A stretch of DNA of 8,644 bases from an uncultured Archangium sp. (GCA_946479335.1 CAMLFP010000235.1:1-8644), one strand, 5' to 3'; counted from the first letter of the stretch, positions 1 through 6,746 are shown. Numbers and translations: made by a program. Notes: generated from the sequence alone by a model not told the origin.

Positions 1-787
1 CGCCGTGGCGTCGGGCTCGCGCCACACCACCAGCGAGGTCTTGCCGGAGGTGCTGTCATCGAAGGGCACCTCCCAGGTGGTGGGCAACGGCTCGCGGGCA
101 TCGGTGGCGGTCCACCCGAGTGCGCGGCCGTAGAAGCTCGGCGCGCCCGCGAAGAAGTAGGGGTGGCCGGGGTAGCGGGCCTGCACCGGCACCATCGCCT
201 CGCTCAACATCGTCTTCGCGTTGCGGTTGGTGATGGACCAGTCGCCGGTGAGCAGGTTGCGCGACTCGAGGGCATTCACGTAGCCGGGCGCGTTCGGCGC
301 CAGGGTCGTGCACTGGTTGACCTGGTCGATGGTGATGTAGCCGCGCACGATGCGGTCACCGTGGTCGGCGCCGGCGCACTTGCCGCCCAGCGACGCGACG
401 GGCTTGCCGAGGTGCGCGTTCTGCAGCGCGGTCAGCTGGTCGGCGGTGAGCCGCGACATCGGCAGCACGCCGTAACAAGAGGCGTAGTTGATGTCCTGCG
501 AGTAGGGGCCCTTGGGAGAGTTCACGTCTTGCGGGTCTTGCCCCGCGGTGCCGGTGCGGTGGAACGCGCCGACGCCGAAGAGCAGGCGCAGGTCGAGCTC
601 CGCCTGGTCGTAGCCGGTGAGGTACAGGGGGAAGCTGCGCGTGGGCACGCCGAGGTCAGACCACAGCGTCACGTTGGTGAGCACCGCGGAGGCCGACGCG
701 GTGCCGAAGCGCACCACGGTGTTCGCGCCGTTCGGGTCATCGAGGTCGACCTCGAAGTACGGCAGCAGCAGCGAAGCCGCGGGCGCG
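1..787 (-). repeat. Internal module 2 of the duplicated secreted protein (continues beyond window)
   Basis: Encodes roughly residues 405-667, beginning shortly before LLLPYFEVDL and running off the left edge. The 18-base stretch GTCTTGCGGGTCTTGCCC occurs identically at about 526-543 and 1666-1683 (1140 bp apart), encoding GQDPQD in each module. Most other stretches differ at the DNA level, so the duplication looks old rather than recent. Confidence 0.75.
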
Positions 788-2001
788 CGATCCGTCGAGC
801 CCAGCGCCGTCACCGGGAAGTCGGCGCTCGCCGGGTAGTTCGACGACCCGGGGTAGGCCTGCGCGGCGTTGTCCGTCGGCGTGCCCACCAGCCCCGCGGA
901 GAACTCCCCGGCCTCGGCGCTCTCCAGCGTGCCGAACCAGGCCTGCCCCGGACCGTTGAAGATCATGAGGCCCGCGCGGTTGGTGTCGGGGAGCTCCGTC
1001 GACCCCACGCGCACGCGCGTCGCCGCCGAGGCGAACGGCGTCAGCGAGGTGAGGTCGGTGGCCTGCTCCTGCTGGTCGAAGAGGAAGAGGTTGGTCTGCC
1101 CGACGGCCGCGGGCCCGCTGCCGCAGTCCCAGGTCGCCGCCGGCCAGTTGACGTCGCGCCACGCGATGACCGACGCGCCCGCGCGGTACGGCGTCGACCA
1201 CGTCGCGCCCAGCGGCTCGCGCTGGTCGGCGGTGGTGCCCAGCAGCTGCGAATAGAAGGTGCGCTGCGTGGCGGGGTCGTTGACGAAGGGGCCGACGCTG
1301 GTGGCCTGCAGGTGCGCCGCGGAGAACGCGCGCGTGGTCTTCGCCGTGGGGTCGACCAACGCGAAGTGGCCGGTGAGGCTGTTGCTGTTGATGGCCACGC
1401 CGGTGCCTCCCGCGATGAAGTAGCCGGCCTCGTTGGGCAGCAGCTGCGTGCACTGGTTGGTGTTGTCGATGGTGATGAAGCCGCGCGCGAGGTTGTCGCC
1501 CAGCGCCCGCCCGCCGCACTTGCCCTGCAGCGCGCTGCTGGCCTGCCCGGTGAAGGCGTTCTGGAGCCCGGTGACGACCGACGAAGACAGCGGCGCCGGC
1601 GGCAACACGCCGTTGCAGCTGGCGAAGTTGATGTCCTGGCTGATGGGGCCCTGGTGGCTGATGGTGTCTTGCGGGTCTTGCCCGTCGCTGGCCGTCGCGG
1701 GCAGCGCGCCGTTCAGCACGTCGCGCACGTCGAAGGTCTGCACGTCGTAGCCCGTGAGGTACAGGTTGAAGCCGAACACCGGCACGCCCTGGTCGGTCCA
1801 CAAGGTGACGTGGGTGAGCACCGCCGAGGCACTGGTGGCGCGCACCGACACCACGGTGCTGCGGCCCGTGGACGAGTTGAGGTCGACCTCGAAGTAGGGG
1901 ACCAACAACGTCGCGGCCGGCTCGTCATCGAACGCGCCGACCTTCGCCATCGCGGAGCTCGCGATGAGCATCAGCACTGCACTCCAGCGGAGGGAAGTCA
2001 T
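1..2001 (-). CDS. Secreted protein with two tandem ~375-residue modules (3' end outside window)
   Basis: The frame runs open from ATG 2001 to the left edge of the window (667 codons seen, no stop). Residues 1-19 form a signal peptide (hydrophobic core SAVLMLIASSAMA, cut after AMA), so the product is exported. The mature protein consists of two homologous modules. LLVPYFEVDL at about 32-41 recurs as LLLPYFEVDL at about 411-420, and LYLTGYD, GQDPQD, SQDIN, GVLP, GKCxG, ITID, NQCT and REPL recur in the same order. Three cysteines (in ASCxG, GKCxG and NQCT) are conserved between the copies and could form disulfides. By comparison with module 1, about 140 more residues should lie beyond the window, giving roughly 780 aa. 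I do not recognise a named family. It follows the FG-GAP lipoprotein gene by 22 bp, so the two are probably co-transcribed. The Shine-Dalgarno is weak (GCGGAATC before ATG). Confidence 0.85.
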   Translation of the reverse strand, partial: MTSLRWSAVLMLIASSAMAKVGAFDDEPAATLLVPYFEVDLNSSTGRSTVVSVRATSASAVLTHVTLWTDQGVPVFGFNLYLTGYDVQTFDVRDVLNGALPATASDGQDPQDTISHQGPISQDINFASCNGVLPPAPLSSSVVTGLQNAFTGQASSALQGKCGGRALGDNLARGFITIDNTNQCTQLLPNEAGYFIAGGTGVAINSNSLTGHFALVDPTAKTTRAFSAAHLQATSVGPFVNDPATQRTFYSQLLGTTADQREPLGATWSTPYRAGASVIAWRDVNWPAATWDCGSGPAAVGQTNLFLFDQQEQATDLTSLTPFASAATRVRVGSTELPDTNRAGLMIFNGPGQAWFGTLESAEAGEFSAGLVGTPTDNAAQAYPGSSNYPASADFPVTALGSTDRAPAASLLLPYFEVDLDDPNGANTVVRFGTASASAVLTNVTLWSDLGVPTRSFPLYLTGYDQAELDLRLLFGVGAFHRTGTAGQDPQDVNSPKGPYSQDINYASCYGVLPMSRLTADQLTALQNAHLGKPVASLGGKCAGADHGDRIVRGYITIDQVNQCTTLAPNAPGYVNALESRNLLTGDWSITNRNAKTMLSEAMVPVQARYPGHPYFFAGAPSFYGRALGWTATDAREPLPTTWEVPFDDSTSGKTSLVVWREPDATA
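864..1915 (-). repeat. Internal module 1 of the duplicated secreted protein
   Basis: Encodes roughly residues 30-380, from LLVPYFEVDL to the stretch ending just before the second module. It is aligned with the second module by the ordered motifs PYFEVDL, LTGYD, GQDPQD, SQDIN, GVLP, GKCGG, NQCT and REPL. Matching residues are offset by 375 to 380 positions (for example Y36/Y415 and R261/R636). The boundaries are approximate. Confidence 0.75.
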
Positions 2002-2023
2002 GATTCCGCTATAGCTGAAATCG

Positions 2024-3187
2024 TCACCGCCAACGCAAGACTTCGAGGCCGCCCTGCGACGGGCAACGGTCGGGCGCGTCTTCGAGGGCGAAGCTGGCGA
2101 TGACCGAGAGCCGCTTCGGGTCGTGGAGCGGGCCCACGCCGAGGTGGGTGACACGGCAGCCCTGACGCCACGCCGGCACCGCGAGCCGCTGCGGAGCGCC
2201 GCGCGCGGAGACGAACACCTGCAGCACGCCGTCGTCGTCGCCGGTCACCACGTCGGGCGCGCCGTCACCGGTGAGGTCGCCCACCGCGAGGGCCCATTGC
2301 TCCACGGGCTGCGTGGCGAGGGGCTGCACCTTCCACCCGTCGTCGAAGTCGAAGCGCAGCGTCTGCGAGGTGAAGCCCGCGGCGGTGGGCACGGTGGCGA
2401 CGACGAAGAGCTCCGCGCGCGCGTCGCCGTCGACGTCGGCCGCTGCCACCGCGCGCACCAACGACCGAGGAGGCAGCGGGAGCGCCGTCACCGCACGCCC
2501 TGCCCCACCGAAGTCGACGAGGCGCGCCTCACCGATGGTGTGCGAGGCGGTCGCCACGTCATCGCGGCCATCGCCGTCGAAGTCGGCCACCACGAGGTCG
2601 TCGCCGAAGCGGGTGTCATCGGCGCGCGGCGTCTCCGTCACCCAGCCGCCGTCGAGGCGCTCGAAGACGCGCACGCCGAGGCCCTTGAAGCCGGGCACAC
2701 CGGGGCGCGGGCCGTCGCTGAGCGCGAACACGTCGGGCTGGCCATCGTGGTTCCAATCGCCGACGGCCAGCGCGCGCGTGGAGAAGCCCTCGGTGGGCAG
2801 CCCCGCGGAGTCGTCGCGCCACCCGCCATCGACGCGCGCCACCGCCAGCGTCGCGCCGAGGTGCGTACAGAAGACGAGGTGGTCGGCGTCGAGCGCGGCG
2901 ACGTCGCCGTAGTCCCACGCGAGCGGCGGGAACTCGAGCGCGAGTTCAGAGAGCGCGTCATCGCCCGTCGCGCGCCACACGTGGGGCCGCCGGGTGCCCT
3001 TGCGCGCGGGGCCGTGCAGCAGCTCCGCGCGGCCGTCACCGTCGAGGTCGGCGAGCGTGAAGCCGGAGCGCCACTGGCCGCTCCTCGGGAGCCCGGCGTC
3101 GACGGGTTGCAGCGATGCGGGCGCGGCCGTGCGGCACTTGCAGCCAGAGAGAGCGACGACGGCGAGCACGAAGACGACGCGGAGCAC
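2024..3187 (-). CDS. FG-GAP/VCBS repeat lipoprotein
   Basis: A 387-aa predicted outer-membrane or surface lipoprotein. From GTG 3187 the N-terminus reads MLRVVFVLAVVALSGC, a short signal peptide with a good lipobox (LSGC, lipidated Cys16). FG-GAP/VCBS calcium-type loops of the D-x-D/N-x-D-G-x-x-D/E kind lie at about residues 47-55, 144-152, 202-210, 251-259 (G replaced by A256) and 304-312. This spacing suggests a beta-propeller of five or more blades, one of them degenerate around 95-105. Related propellers mediate adhesion or ligand binding; no enzymatic residues are evident. An upstream in-frame ATG at 3289 would overlap the divergent gene's start codon and add a long arginine-rich leader, so GTG is preferred. 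AAGG lies six bases before GTG. The duplicated secreted protein gene follows after 22 bp. The function is not known; it could be an adhesin or a matrix component. Confidence 0.85.
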   Translation of the reverse strand: MLRVVFVLAVVALSGCKCRTAAPASLQPVDAGLPRSGQWRSGFTLADLDGDGRAELLHGPARKGTRRPHVWRATGDDALSELALEFPPLAWDYGDVAALDADHLVFCTHLGATLAVARVDGGWRDDSAGLPTEGFSTRALAVGDWNHDGQPDVFALSDGPRPGVPGFKGLGVRVFERLDGGWVTETPRADDTRFGDDLVVADFDGDGRDDVATASHTIGEARLVDFGGAGRAVTALPLPPRSLVRAVAAADVDGDARAELFVVATVPTAAGFTSQTLRFDFDDGWKVQPLATQPVEQWALAVGDLTGDGAPDVVTGDDDGVLQVFVSARGAPQRLAVPAWRQGCRVTHLGVGPLHDPKRLSVIASFALEDAPDRCPSQGGLEVLRWR

Positions 3188-3233
3188 GCGGCGCCTTGTG
3201 TCGGAATCTCCCCGCGCGGGCAAGGCGCGGCGT
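3186..3233 (-). promoter_or_regulatory. Inverted repeat over the start of the FG-GAP lipoprotein gene
   Basis: Arms at 3186-3198 and 3221-3233 match at 12 of 13 positions (core GCGCCTTG/CAAGGCGC), with a 22-base spacer that itself contains the perfect palindrome CCCGCGCGGG at 3211-3220. On the minus-strand transcript the downstream arm covers the AAGG Shine-Dalgarno candidate and the first two bases of the GTG start. A hairpin here could limit translation, or the site could be an operator. The function is inferred. Confidence 0.4.
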
Positions 3234-3250
3234 CGGAGACCGCCGATGGT

Positions 3251-3271
3251 CGTTGCAGTCGACGAGCAACG
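3251..3271. promoter_or_regulatory. Inverted repeat CGTTGC-N9-GCAACG in the divergent region
   Basis: A perfect 6-bp inverted repeat at 3251-3256 and 3266-3271, with GTCGAC inside the spacer. It lies 17 bp upstream of the collagen-like lipoprotein's ATG and about 64 bp upstream of the FG-GAP lipoprotein's GTG. It could be an operator for one or both divergent genes. No convincing -35/-10 pair was seen in 3188-3287, so the promoter positions remain open. Confidence 0.3.
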
Positions 3272-3287
3272 CCTCTTGAGTGGGCCC

Positions 3288-5207
3288 ATGCTCCGAATCT
3301 CCCTGTTGGCGGCGGTCTTCGTCGTGGTGACCAGCTGTGCTCCGAAGTCTTCCCTGTTGTCCCTCACGCCCGAGGCGGCCGGCGAACACTGCGCCGCGGG
3401 CGGCACGCGCATCGAGAGCGGCCTCGACGCGAACGGCAACGGCGCGCTCGACGGCAGCGAGGTGTCGAGCACCTCGTACGTGTGCAACGGCGGCGCCGGC
3501 GCGGCAGGCGCGAGCGGCACCTCGTGCACCGTCGCGGAGAACGCGGGCGTGAAGACCATCAGCTGCGGCTCCGGGACGCAGGTCACCATCTCCGACGGCG
3601 CGAAGGGCGACCCCGGCGACCAGGGCCCCGCCGGCACCAACGGCATGAATGGCGCCGACGGCGCGTCGTGCTCCGCGGCCGACAACGGCGACGGCACCGT
3701 GACCTTCACCTGCGGCGCGACGATGGTCACCGTCTCGCTCGGTAGCAGCAGCGGCGGCTCCGCGCACAACTCGCTCATCGCGATGACGGCCGACACCACC
3801 GGCACCTGCGCCGCGGGCGGCACGCAGGTGCAGTCGGGCCTCGACCTCAACGACAACGACACGCTCGACGCGGGCGAGGTCGTCAGCACGCAGTACGTGT
3901 GCAACGGCGCGAACGGAGCCAACGGCGCGACCGGTGACGCCGGCGCCAACGGCGCGAACGGGAGCGATGGGCACGACAGCCTCGTGAACCTCTCGGCCGA
4001 CAGCACCACCTGCGCGACCGGCGGCACGAAGATCGAAGCGGGCATCGACCTCGACGACAACGGCGCGCTGAGCGCCGGCGAGGTGCTGAACACGCGCTAC
4101 GTGTGCAACGGCGCGACCGGGGCCACCGGCAGTCCGGGCACGCCCGGCGCGACGGGCGCCACGGGCGCAGCCGGGAAGAACAGCCTCATCTCCATCACCA
4201 ACGAAGCGGCGGGCAGCAACTGCGCAACGGGTGGCAAGAAGCTCCAGGTGGGCGTCGACGCCAACAGCAACGGCACGCTCGACTCCGGCGAGGTGACCGC
4301 CACGCAGTACGTGTGCAACGGCGCGGCGGCGTCGAACTCGGTCTACGGCACCGGGCAAGACGGCGCGCTGTCCATCTCCAGCACCACCAACTGGGTGACG
4401 TCGCCGCCGAGCGGCTCGCTGCAGTACACGAACATCACCGTCAGCGCGCCGTGGACCATCCCCAGCGGGCTCAAGCTGCGCGCGACGGGCACCATCACCA
4501 TCGCCACCGGCGGCTCCATCACCGTCGCGCCCGGCACGGTCTTCGACACCGGCATCGCCAGCTCCGCGCCGCAGGCGTTGTTGGGCAACGCGGGCGCGAT
4601 GTACGGCGGCACCGGCTGCACGGCGGCCTTCGCGCGGCAGCTCTTCAACCCCGGGCGCTTCGGCGGCGGCTCCGGGAACGGCAGCATCAACGGCACCATC
4701 ACCTTCGGCGGAGGCGGCGGCGCGGTGGTGTTGCTCGCCGGGGGCGCCGTGTCGCTCGCCAGCGGCACCGTCATCAACGCGGCGGGCGCGCCCGGGCTCC
4801 AGGGCAACTCGTCGGCCAACAGCGGCGGGGGCGGCGGCGGCGGCGTCATCGTGGTGCTGTCGAACACCTCCATCACCAACGCGGGCACGCTCAACGCGTC
4901 TGGCGGCAAGGGCGCCGACACGCTGGCGTCGCCCGACTCCAGCGGCGGCGGCGGAGGCGGTGGCGGCCTCATCCAGCTCGCGGCGCCGAGCATCACCAAC
5001 ACCGGCACGCTCAACGTCTCCGCGGGCGCGGGCGGCAGCGGCTCCTCGCAGGGCGGCTACGCGGCCGGCGGCGGTGCGTCGGTCGGCAACGGCGGCGCCT
5101 CGGGAGGCAGCGGCGTGCCGACCGCCAGCGCGGGCACGGCGGGGTTGAGCTTCACCACCATCACCACCGACCCCGCAGCGCTCTTCCTCTCGTCGTCGCA
5201 GCCGTGA
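3288..5207 (+). CDS. Collagen-like, DUF7151-repeat surface lipoprotein with glycine-rich C-terminus
   Basis: A 639-aa protein starting MLRISLLAAVFVVVTSC, a lipoprotein signal with Cys17 as the lipidation site. Four homologous repeats of about 45 residues (about 22-68, 162-207, 231-275 and 299-345) start with SLL/SLI/SLV, contain C-A-x-G-G and end YVCNG; I assign these to the DUF7151-like family. Each holds a 12-residue EF-hand-like loop (D47-x-N49-x-N51-G-x-L-D-x-x-E58 in the first). Gly-X-Y collagen-like linkers sit between the repeats (about 104-125, 207-228 and 275-296). Two Cys-pair segments (about 79-101 and 127-151) follow the pattern C...DGT...C. From about 470 onward, three 39-40 residue glycine-rich repeats suggest a beta-helix or poly-glycine stalk. 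The likely role is a surface adhesin or matrix protein. The shared style and divergent layout with the FG-GAP lipoprotein gene suggest related roles. The Shine-Dalgarno is weak. Confidence 0.88.
   Translation: MLRISLLAAVFVVVTSCAPKSSLLSLTPEAAGEHCAAGGTRIESGLDANGNGALDGSEVSSTSYVCNGGAGAAGASGTSCTVAENAGVKTISCGSGTQVTISDGAKGDPGDQGPAGTNGMNGADGASCSAADNGDGTVTFTCGATMVTVSLGSSSGGSAHNSLIAMTADTTGTCAAGGTQVQSGLDLNDNDTLDAGEVVSTQYVCNGANGANGATGDAGANGANGSDGHDSLVNLSADSTTCATGGTKIEAGIDLDDNGALSAGEVLNTRYVCNGATGATGSPGTPGATGATGAAGKNSLISITNEAAGSNCATGGKKLQVGVDANSNGTLDSGEVTATQYVCNGAAASNSVYGTGQDGALSISSTTNWVTSPPSGSLQYTNITVSAPWTIPSGLKLRATGTITIATGGSITVAPGTVFDTGIASSAPQALLGNAGAMYGGTGCTAAFARQLFNPGRFGGGSGNGSINGTITFGGGGGAVVLLAGGAVSLASGTVINAAGAPGLQGNSSANSGGGGGGGVIVVLSNTSITNAGTLNASGGKGADTLASPDSSGGGGGGGGLIQLAAPSITNTGTLNVSAGAGGSGSSQGGYAAGGGASVGNGGASGGSGVPTASAGTAGLSFTTITTDPAALFLSSSQP
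4701..5130 (+). repeat. Glycine-rich protein repeats, ~39-40 residue period
   Basis: Within the collagen-like lipoprotein, three units begin with poly-glycine runs at about residues 474, 513 and 553. Each continues as hydrophobic (VVLLA, VIVVL or LIQLA), then a V-I-N/SITN-x-GT-L-N type strand, then A/S-G-G/A-G. DNA similarity is clear between the second and third units (ATCACCAAC...GGCACGCTCAAC). The boundaries are approximate. The pattern suggests stacked beta-strands with glycine-rich turns. Confidence 0.6.
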
Positions 5208-5208
5208 G

Positions 5209-5895
5209 TCAGCGGCGCTCGCGCTCGGGGCGCACCAGCCCTCCGAGCGGCGAGGCGACGACCTGCTCGATGGCGTCGGTGAACGCGCGCGCGGCCTCTT
5301 CGACGTCGGGCAGCGCGCCGGTGAGGTAGCCGCCCGCAAAGTTGGTCTCGGTGGGCGGCCCGAAGAACTTCTGGAGCGTGACGTTCGCGGCCTTCAGCGC
5401 CGCGTCGAGCCCGACCAGCGCTTCGGTGGGAGGCGCGATGAGGTACGCCAGCGGCGCGCCGACGCGCACGCCGGCGAGCTGCGAGAGGTAGCGGCCGCTC
5501 TCGGAGATGACGTGCGGGAAGAACGCCGGCGCGCCCTCGCCTTCGAAGGTGACGAAGTGGATCTTCTTCTCCAGCGCCTCCCGCAGCGCCCACACGCCCT
5601 CCGCGACCTCCGACGGGTTCGGCCCCGCGAGGATGCCGAGGATCTCGCCTGACAGCGGCCCCGACGCGTGCGCGCTGCCCGCGTAGAACGACTTCGCGTA
5701 CACCACGTCGACCTCCGCGTACTTGGTCGCGTGGTCCAACGCCGCGTAGAGCGAGTCGTCTTGATCGCACGTGAGGAGCGCCACCGAGGTGTGCCGGCCC
5801 GGGTCGAGCGCGAGTGACTTCGAGAGCTGCGCGTCGACCTGCTCGATGGTGCGCACGCTCAACAGCTTCGGTCGCAACGGCTTCAAGGTGCGCAT
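5209..5895 (-). CDS. eutL: Ethanolamine utilization microcompartment shell protein EutL
   Basis: A 228-aa protein (E. coli EutL is about 219 aa) of the trimeric, double-BMC-domain shell family. These proteins tile the ethanolamine-utilization microcompartment and form a gated central pore. The alignment I recall to E. coli EutL runs nearly end to end: IRPSV/LRPKL, DSDD/DQDD, EVVYGRSLYAGAAH/DVVYAKSFYAGSAH, GGPNP/AGPNP, HVVSRTGSYLS/HVISESGRYLS, YLVAPP/YLIAPP, PPSETNY/PPTETNF, AFTDA. D46, E84 and F114 align with the residues reported to bind ethanolamine in EutL, so the substrate site appears kept. No signal peptide is present, so it acts in the cytosol. ATG 5895 overlaps the eutC stop by one base (TGATG) and has a strong GGGAGG six bases upstream, so the two are translationally coupled. 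It ends one base from the stop of the convergent collagen-like gene. Confidence 0.95.
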   Translation of the reverse strand: MRTLKPLRPKLLSVRTIEQVDAQLSKSLALDPGRHTSVALLTCDQDDSLYAALDHATKYAEVDVVYAKSFYAGSAHASGPLSGEILGILAGPNPSEVAEGVWALREALEKKIHFVTFEGEGAPAFFPHVISESGRYLSQLAGVRVGAPLAYLIAPPTEALVGLDAALKAANVTLQKFFGPPTETNFAGGYLTGALPDVEEAARAFTDAIEQVVASPLGGLVRPERERR

Positions 5896-6743
5896 CAGCG
5901 GCCTCCCGTGAGTTTGACGCCACCGCCGCCGGCCGCGAACGACGCCTTCATCAGCTCCGCGCACTTGCGCGCCGCGCGCTCCGGCGGGAAGCCGACCTCG
6001 CGCACGTTGGAGATGCAGTCCTTCTCGGAGTTGTCCTGGCCCAGCCGCGGCGCGAACGCCGTGTAGATGGAGAGCGAATCACCGGTGCCCAGCCCCGGCC
6101 GCTCGCCGACAACGATGAGCGTGCTCTTCGCCTTCGTGATGATGCCGATCTCGTCTTGCACGCCGATGCGCGCGAACTTCACGAACAGCGGCTTGCCGAC
6201 GCTGAAGCCCGTCGCCTCGAGCGCGGTGCGCAGCGCCTTCATCAGCGGAGGGCCGTTGAGTTGGAGCGCCGTCGCAGCGAGACCGTCACCGGCGATGAGC
6301 TGCACGTCGACGTTCTGCGTCGCTTCGCGCGCGCACTTCTCGCGGCTGGCGTCGTCGAGGCGGCGGCCGGTGTCGGGGTGCAGCAGGTACTCGGCGTGGT
6401 CCTTGGAGCGCGTGCGCAGCGGCAGCCAGCCCTGCGCGGTGGCCCACGCCTCGTCCAGCTCCGAGTGCACGGCGTCGAGCGCGATGGCGTGGTCTGCGCG
6501 GAGGCCGAGGTACTGGTTCGTGAGGTAGCGCGTGCCGGTGCGCCCGGTGACGATGCGCGCGGGCGTGGTGGTGACGAGGTGCTCGAGCGCGTCGGCGTTG
6601 CGCGCTGGTGGCAGTGGGCGGTGCTTCGGGCCGCGGCTCCACGTGGGCGCTTCTTCGGCCGGCGCGGGAGGCGCGGCGGGCACGCCCTGCACGACCTCGG
6701 TGACGACGGCCTTCACCAGCGCGCGGAGTTCGTCTTCGGTCAC
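5895..6743 (-). CDS. eutC: Ethanolamine ammonia-lyase small subunit EutC
   Basis: A 282-aa small (light) subunit of adenosylcobalamin-dependent ethanolamine ammonia-lyase, which converts ethanolamine to acetaldehyde and ammonia together with EutB; it is inactive alone. E. coli EutC is about 295 aa. Family motifs are intact: VTGRTGTR (65-72), LRADHAIALDAV (81-92), HPDTGRRL (122-129), GDGL (152-155), GERPGLG (213-219), DSLS (222-225) and CISN (243-246). Residues 1-18 form an amphipathic helix followed by a Pro/Ala linker (about 20-47). This resembles the N-terminal peptide of enteric EutC that targets microcompartments. GTG 6743 is chosen because no Met occurs in frame until about residue 168 and upstream extension would run into the divergent gene. 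The Shine-Dalgarno is poor: GAGGAG lies about 17 bases upstream. No eutB is next to it, which is unusual. eutL follows with a one-base overlap. Confidence 0.95.
   Translation of the reverse strand: MTEDELRALVKAVVTEVVQGVPAAPPAPAEEAPTWSRGPKHRPLPPARNADALEHLVTTTPARIVTGRTGTRYLTNQYLGLRADHAIALDAVHSELDEAWATAQGWLPLRTRSKDHAEYLLHPDTGRRLDDASREKCAREATQNVDVQLIAGDGLAATALQLNGPPLMKALRTALEATGFSVGKPLFVKFARIGVQDEIGIITKAKSTLIVVGERPGLGTGDSLSIYTAFAPRLGQDNSEKDCISNVREVGFPPERAARKCAELMKASFAAGGGGVKLTGGR
5902..5907 (-). promoter_or_regulatory. Strong ribosome binding site for eutL
   Basis: GGGAGG on the minus strand lies inside the end of eutC, six bases before ATG 5895. It fixes the EutL start and favours this ATG over the in-frame extension reaching 5964. 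Confidence 0.75.
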
Positions 6744-6746
6744 GGT

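Noticed and set aside
163..2103. Long plus-strand open frame (646 aa)
   Set aside because: It is antisense to the duplicated secreted protein. Its product is Arg/Val/Gly-rich low-complexity sequence without domains or signal, as expected from a GC-rich shadow frame. The opposite strand has conserved repeated motifs.
2123..3745. Plus-strand open frame opposite the FG-GAP lipoprotein
   Set aside because: No domain or signal is seen, and the minus strand shows a lipobox and regular FG-GAP loops.
3188..4093. N-terminal extension of the FG-GAP lipoprotein up to 4093 or 3289
   Set aside because: An extension would run through the divergent gene. The lipoprotein signal begins cleanly at GTG 3187, and starting at 3289 would overlap the divergent start codon.
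3900..4170. Short regular repeats as a possible CRISPR array or tandem DNA repeat
   Set aside because: They encode in-frame Gly-X-Y and DUF7151-like protein repeats, and the DNA units vary and have no spacer structure.
5200..5250. Rho-independent terminator between the convergent genes
   Set aside because: Only GC-rich imperfect dyads are present, with no T-run on either strand.
3036..5339. Long minus-strand open frame (767 aa) opposite the collagen-like gene
   Set aside because: The translation is Arg/Ala/Gly-rich noise, whereas the plus strand gives a signal peptide, four homologous repeats and Gly-X-Y linkers.
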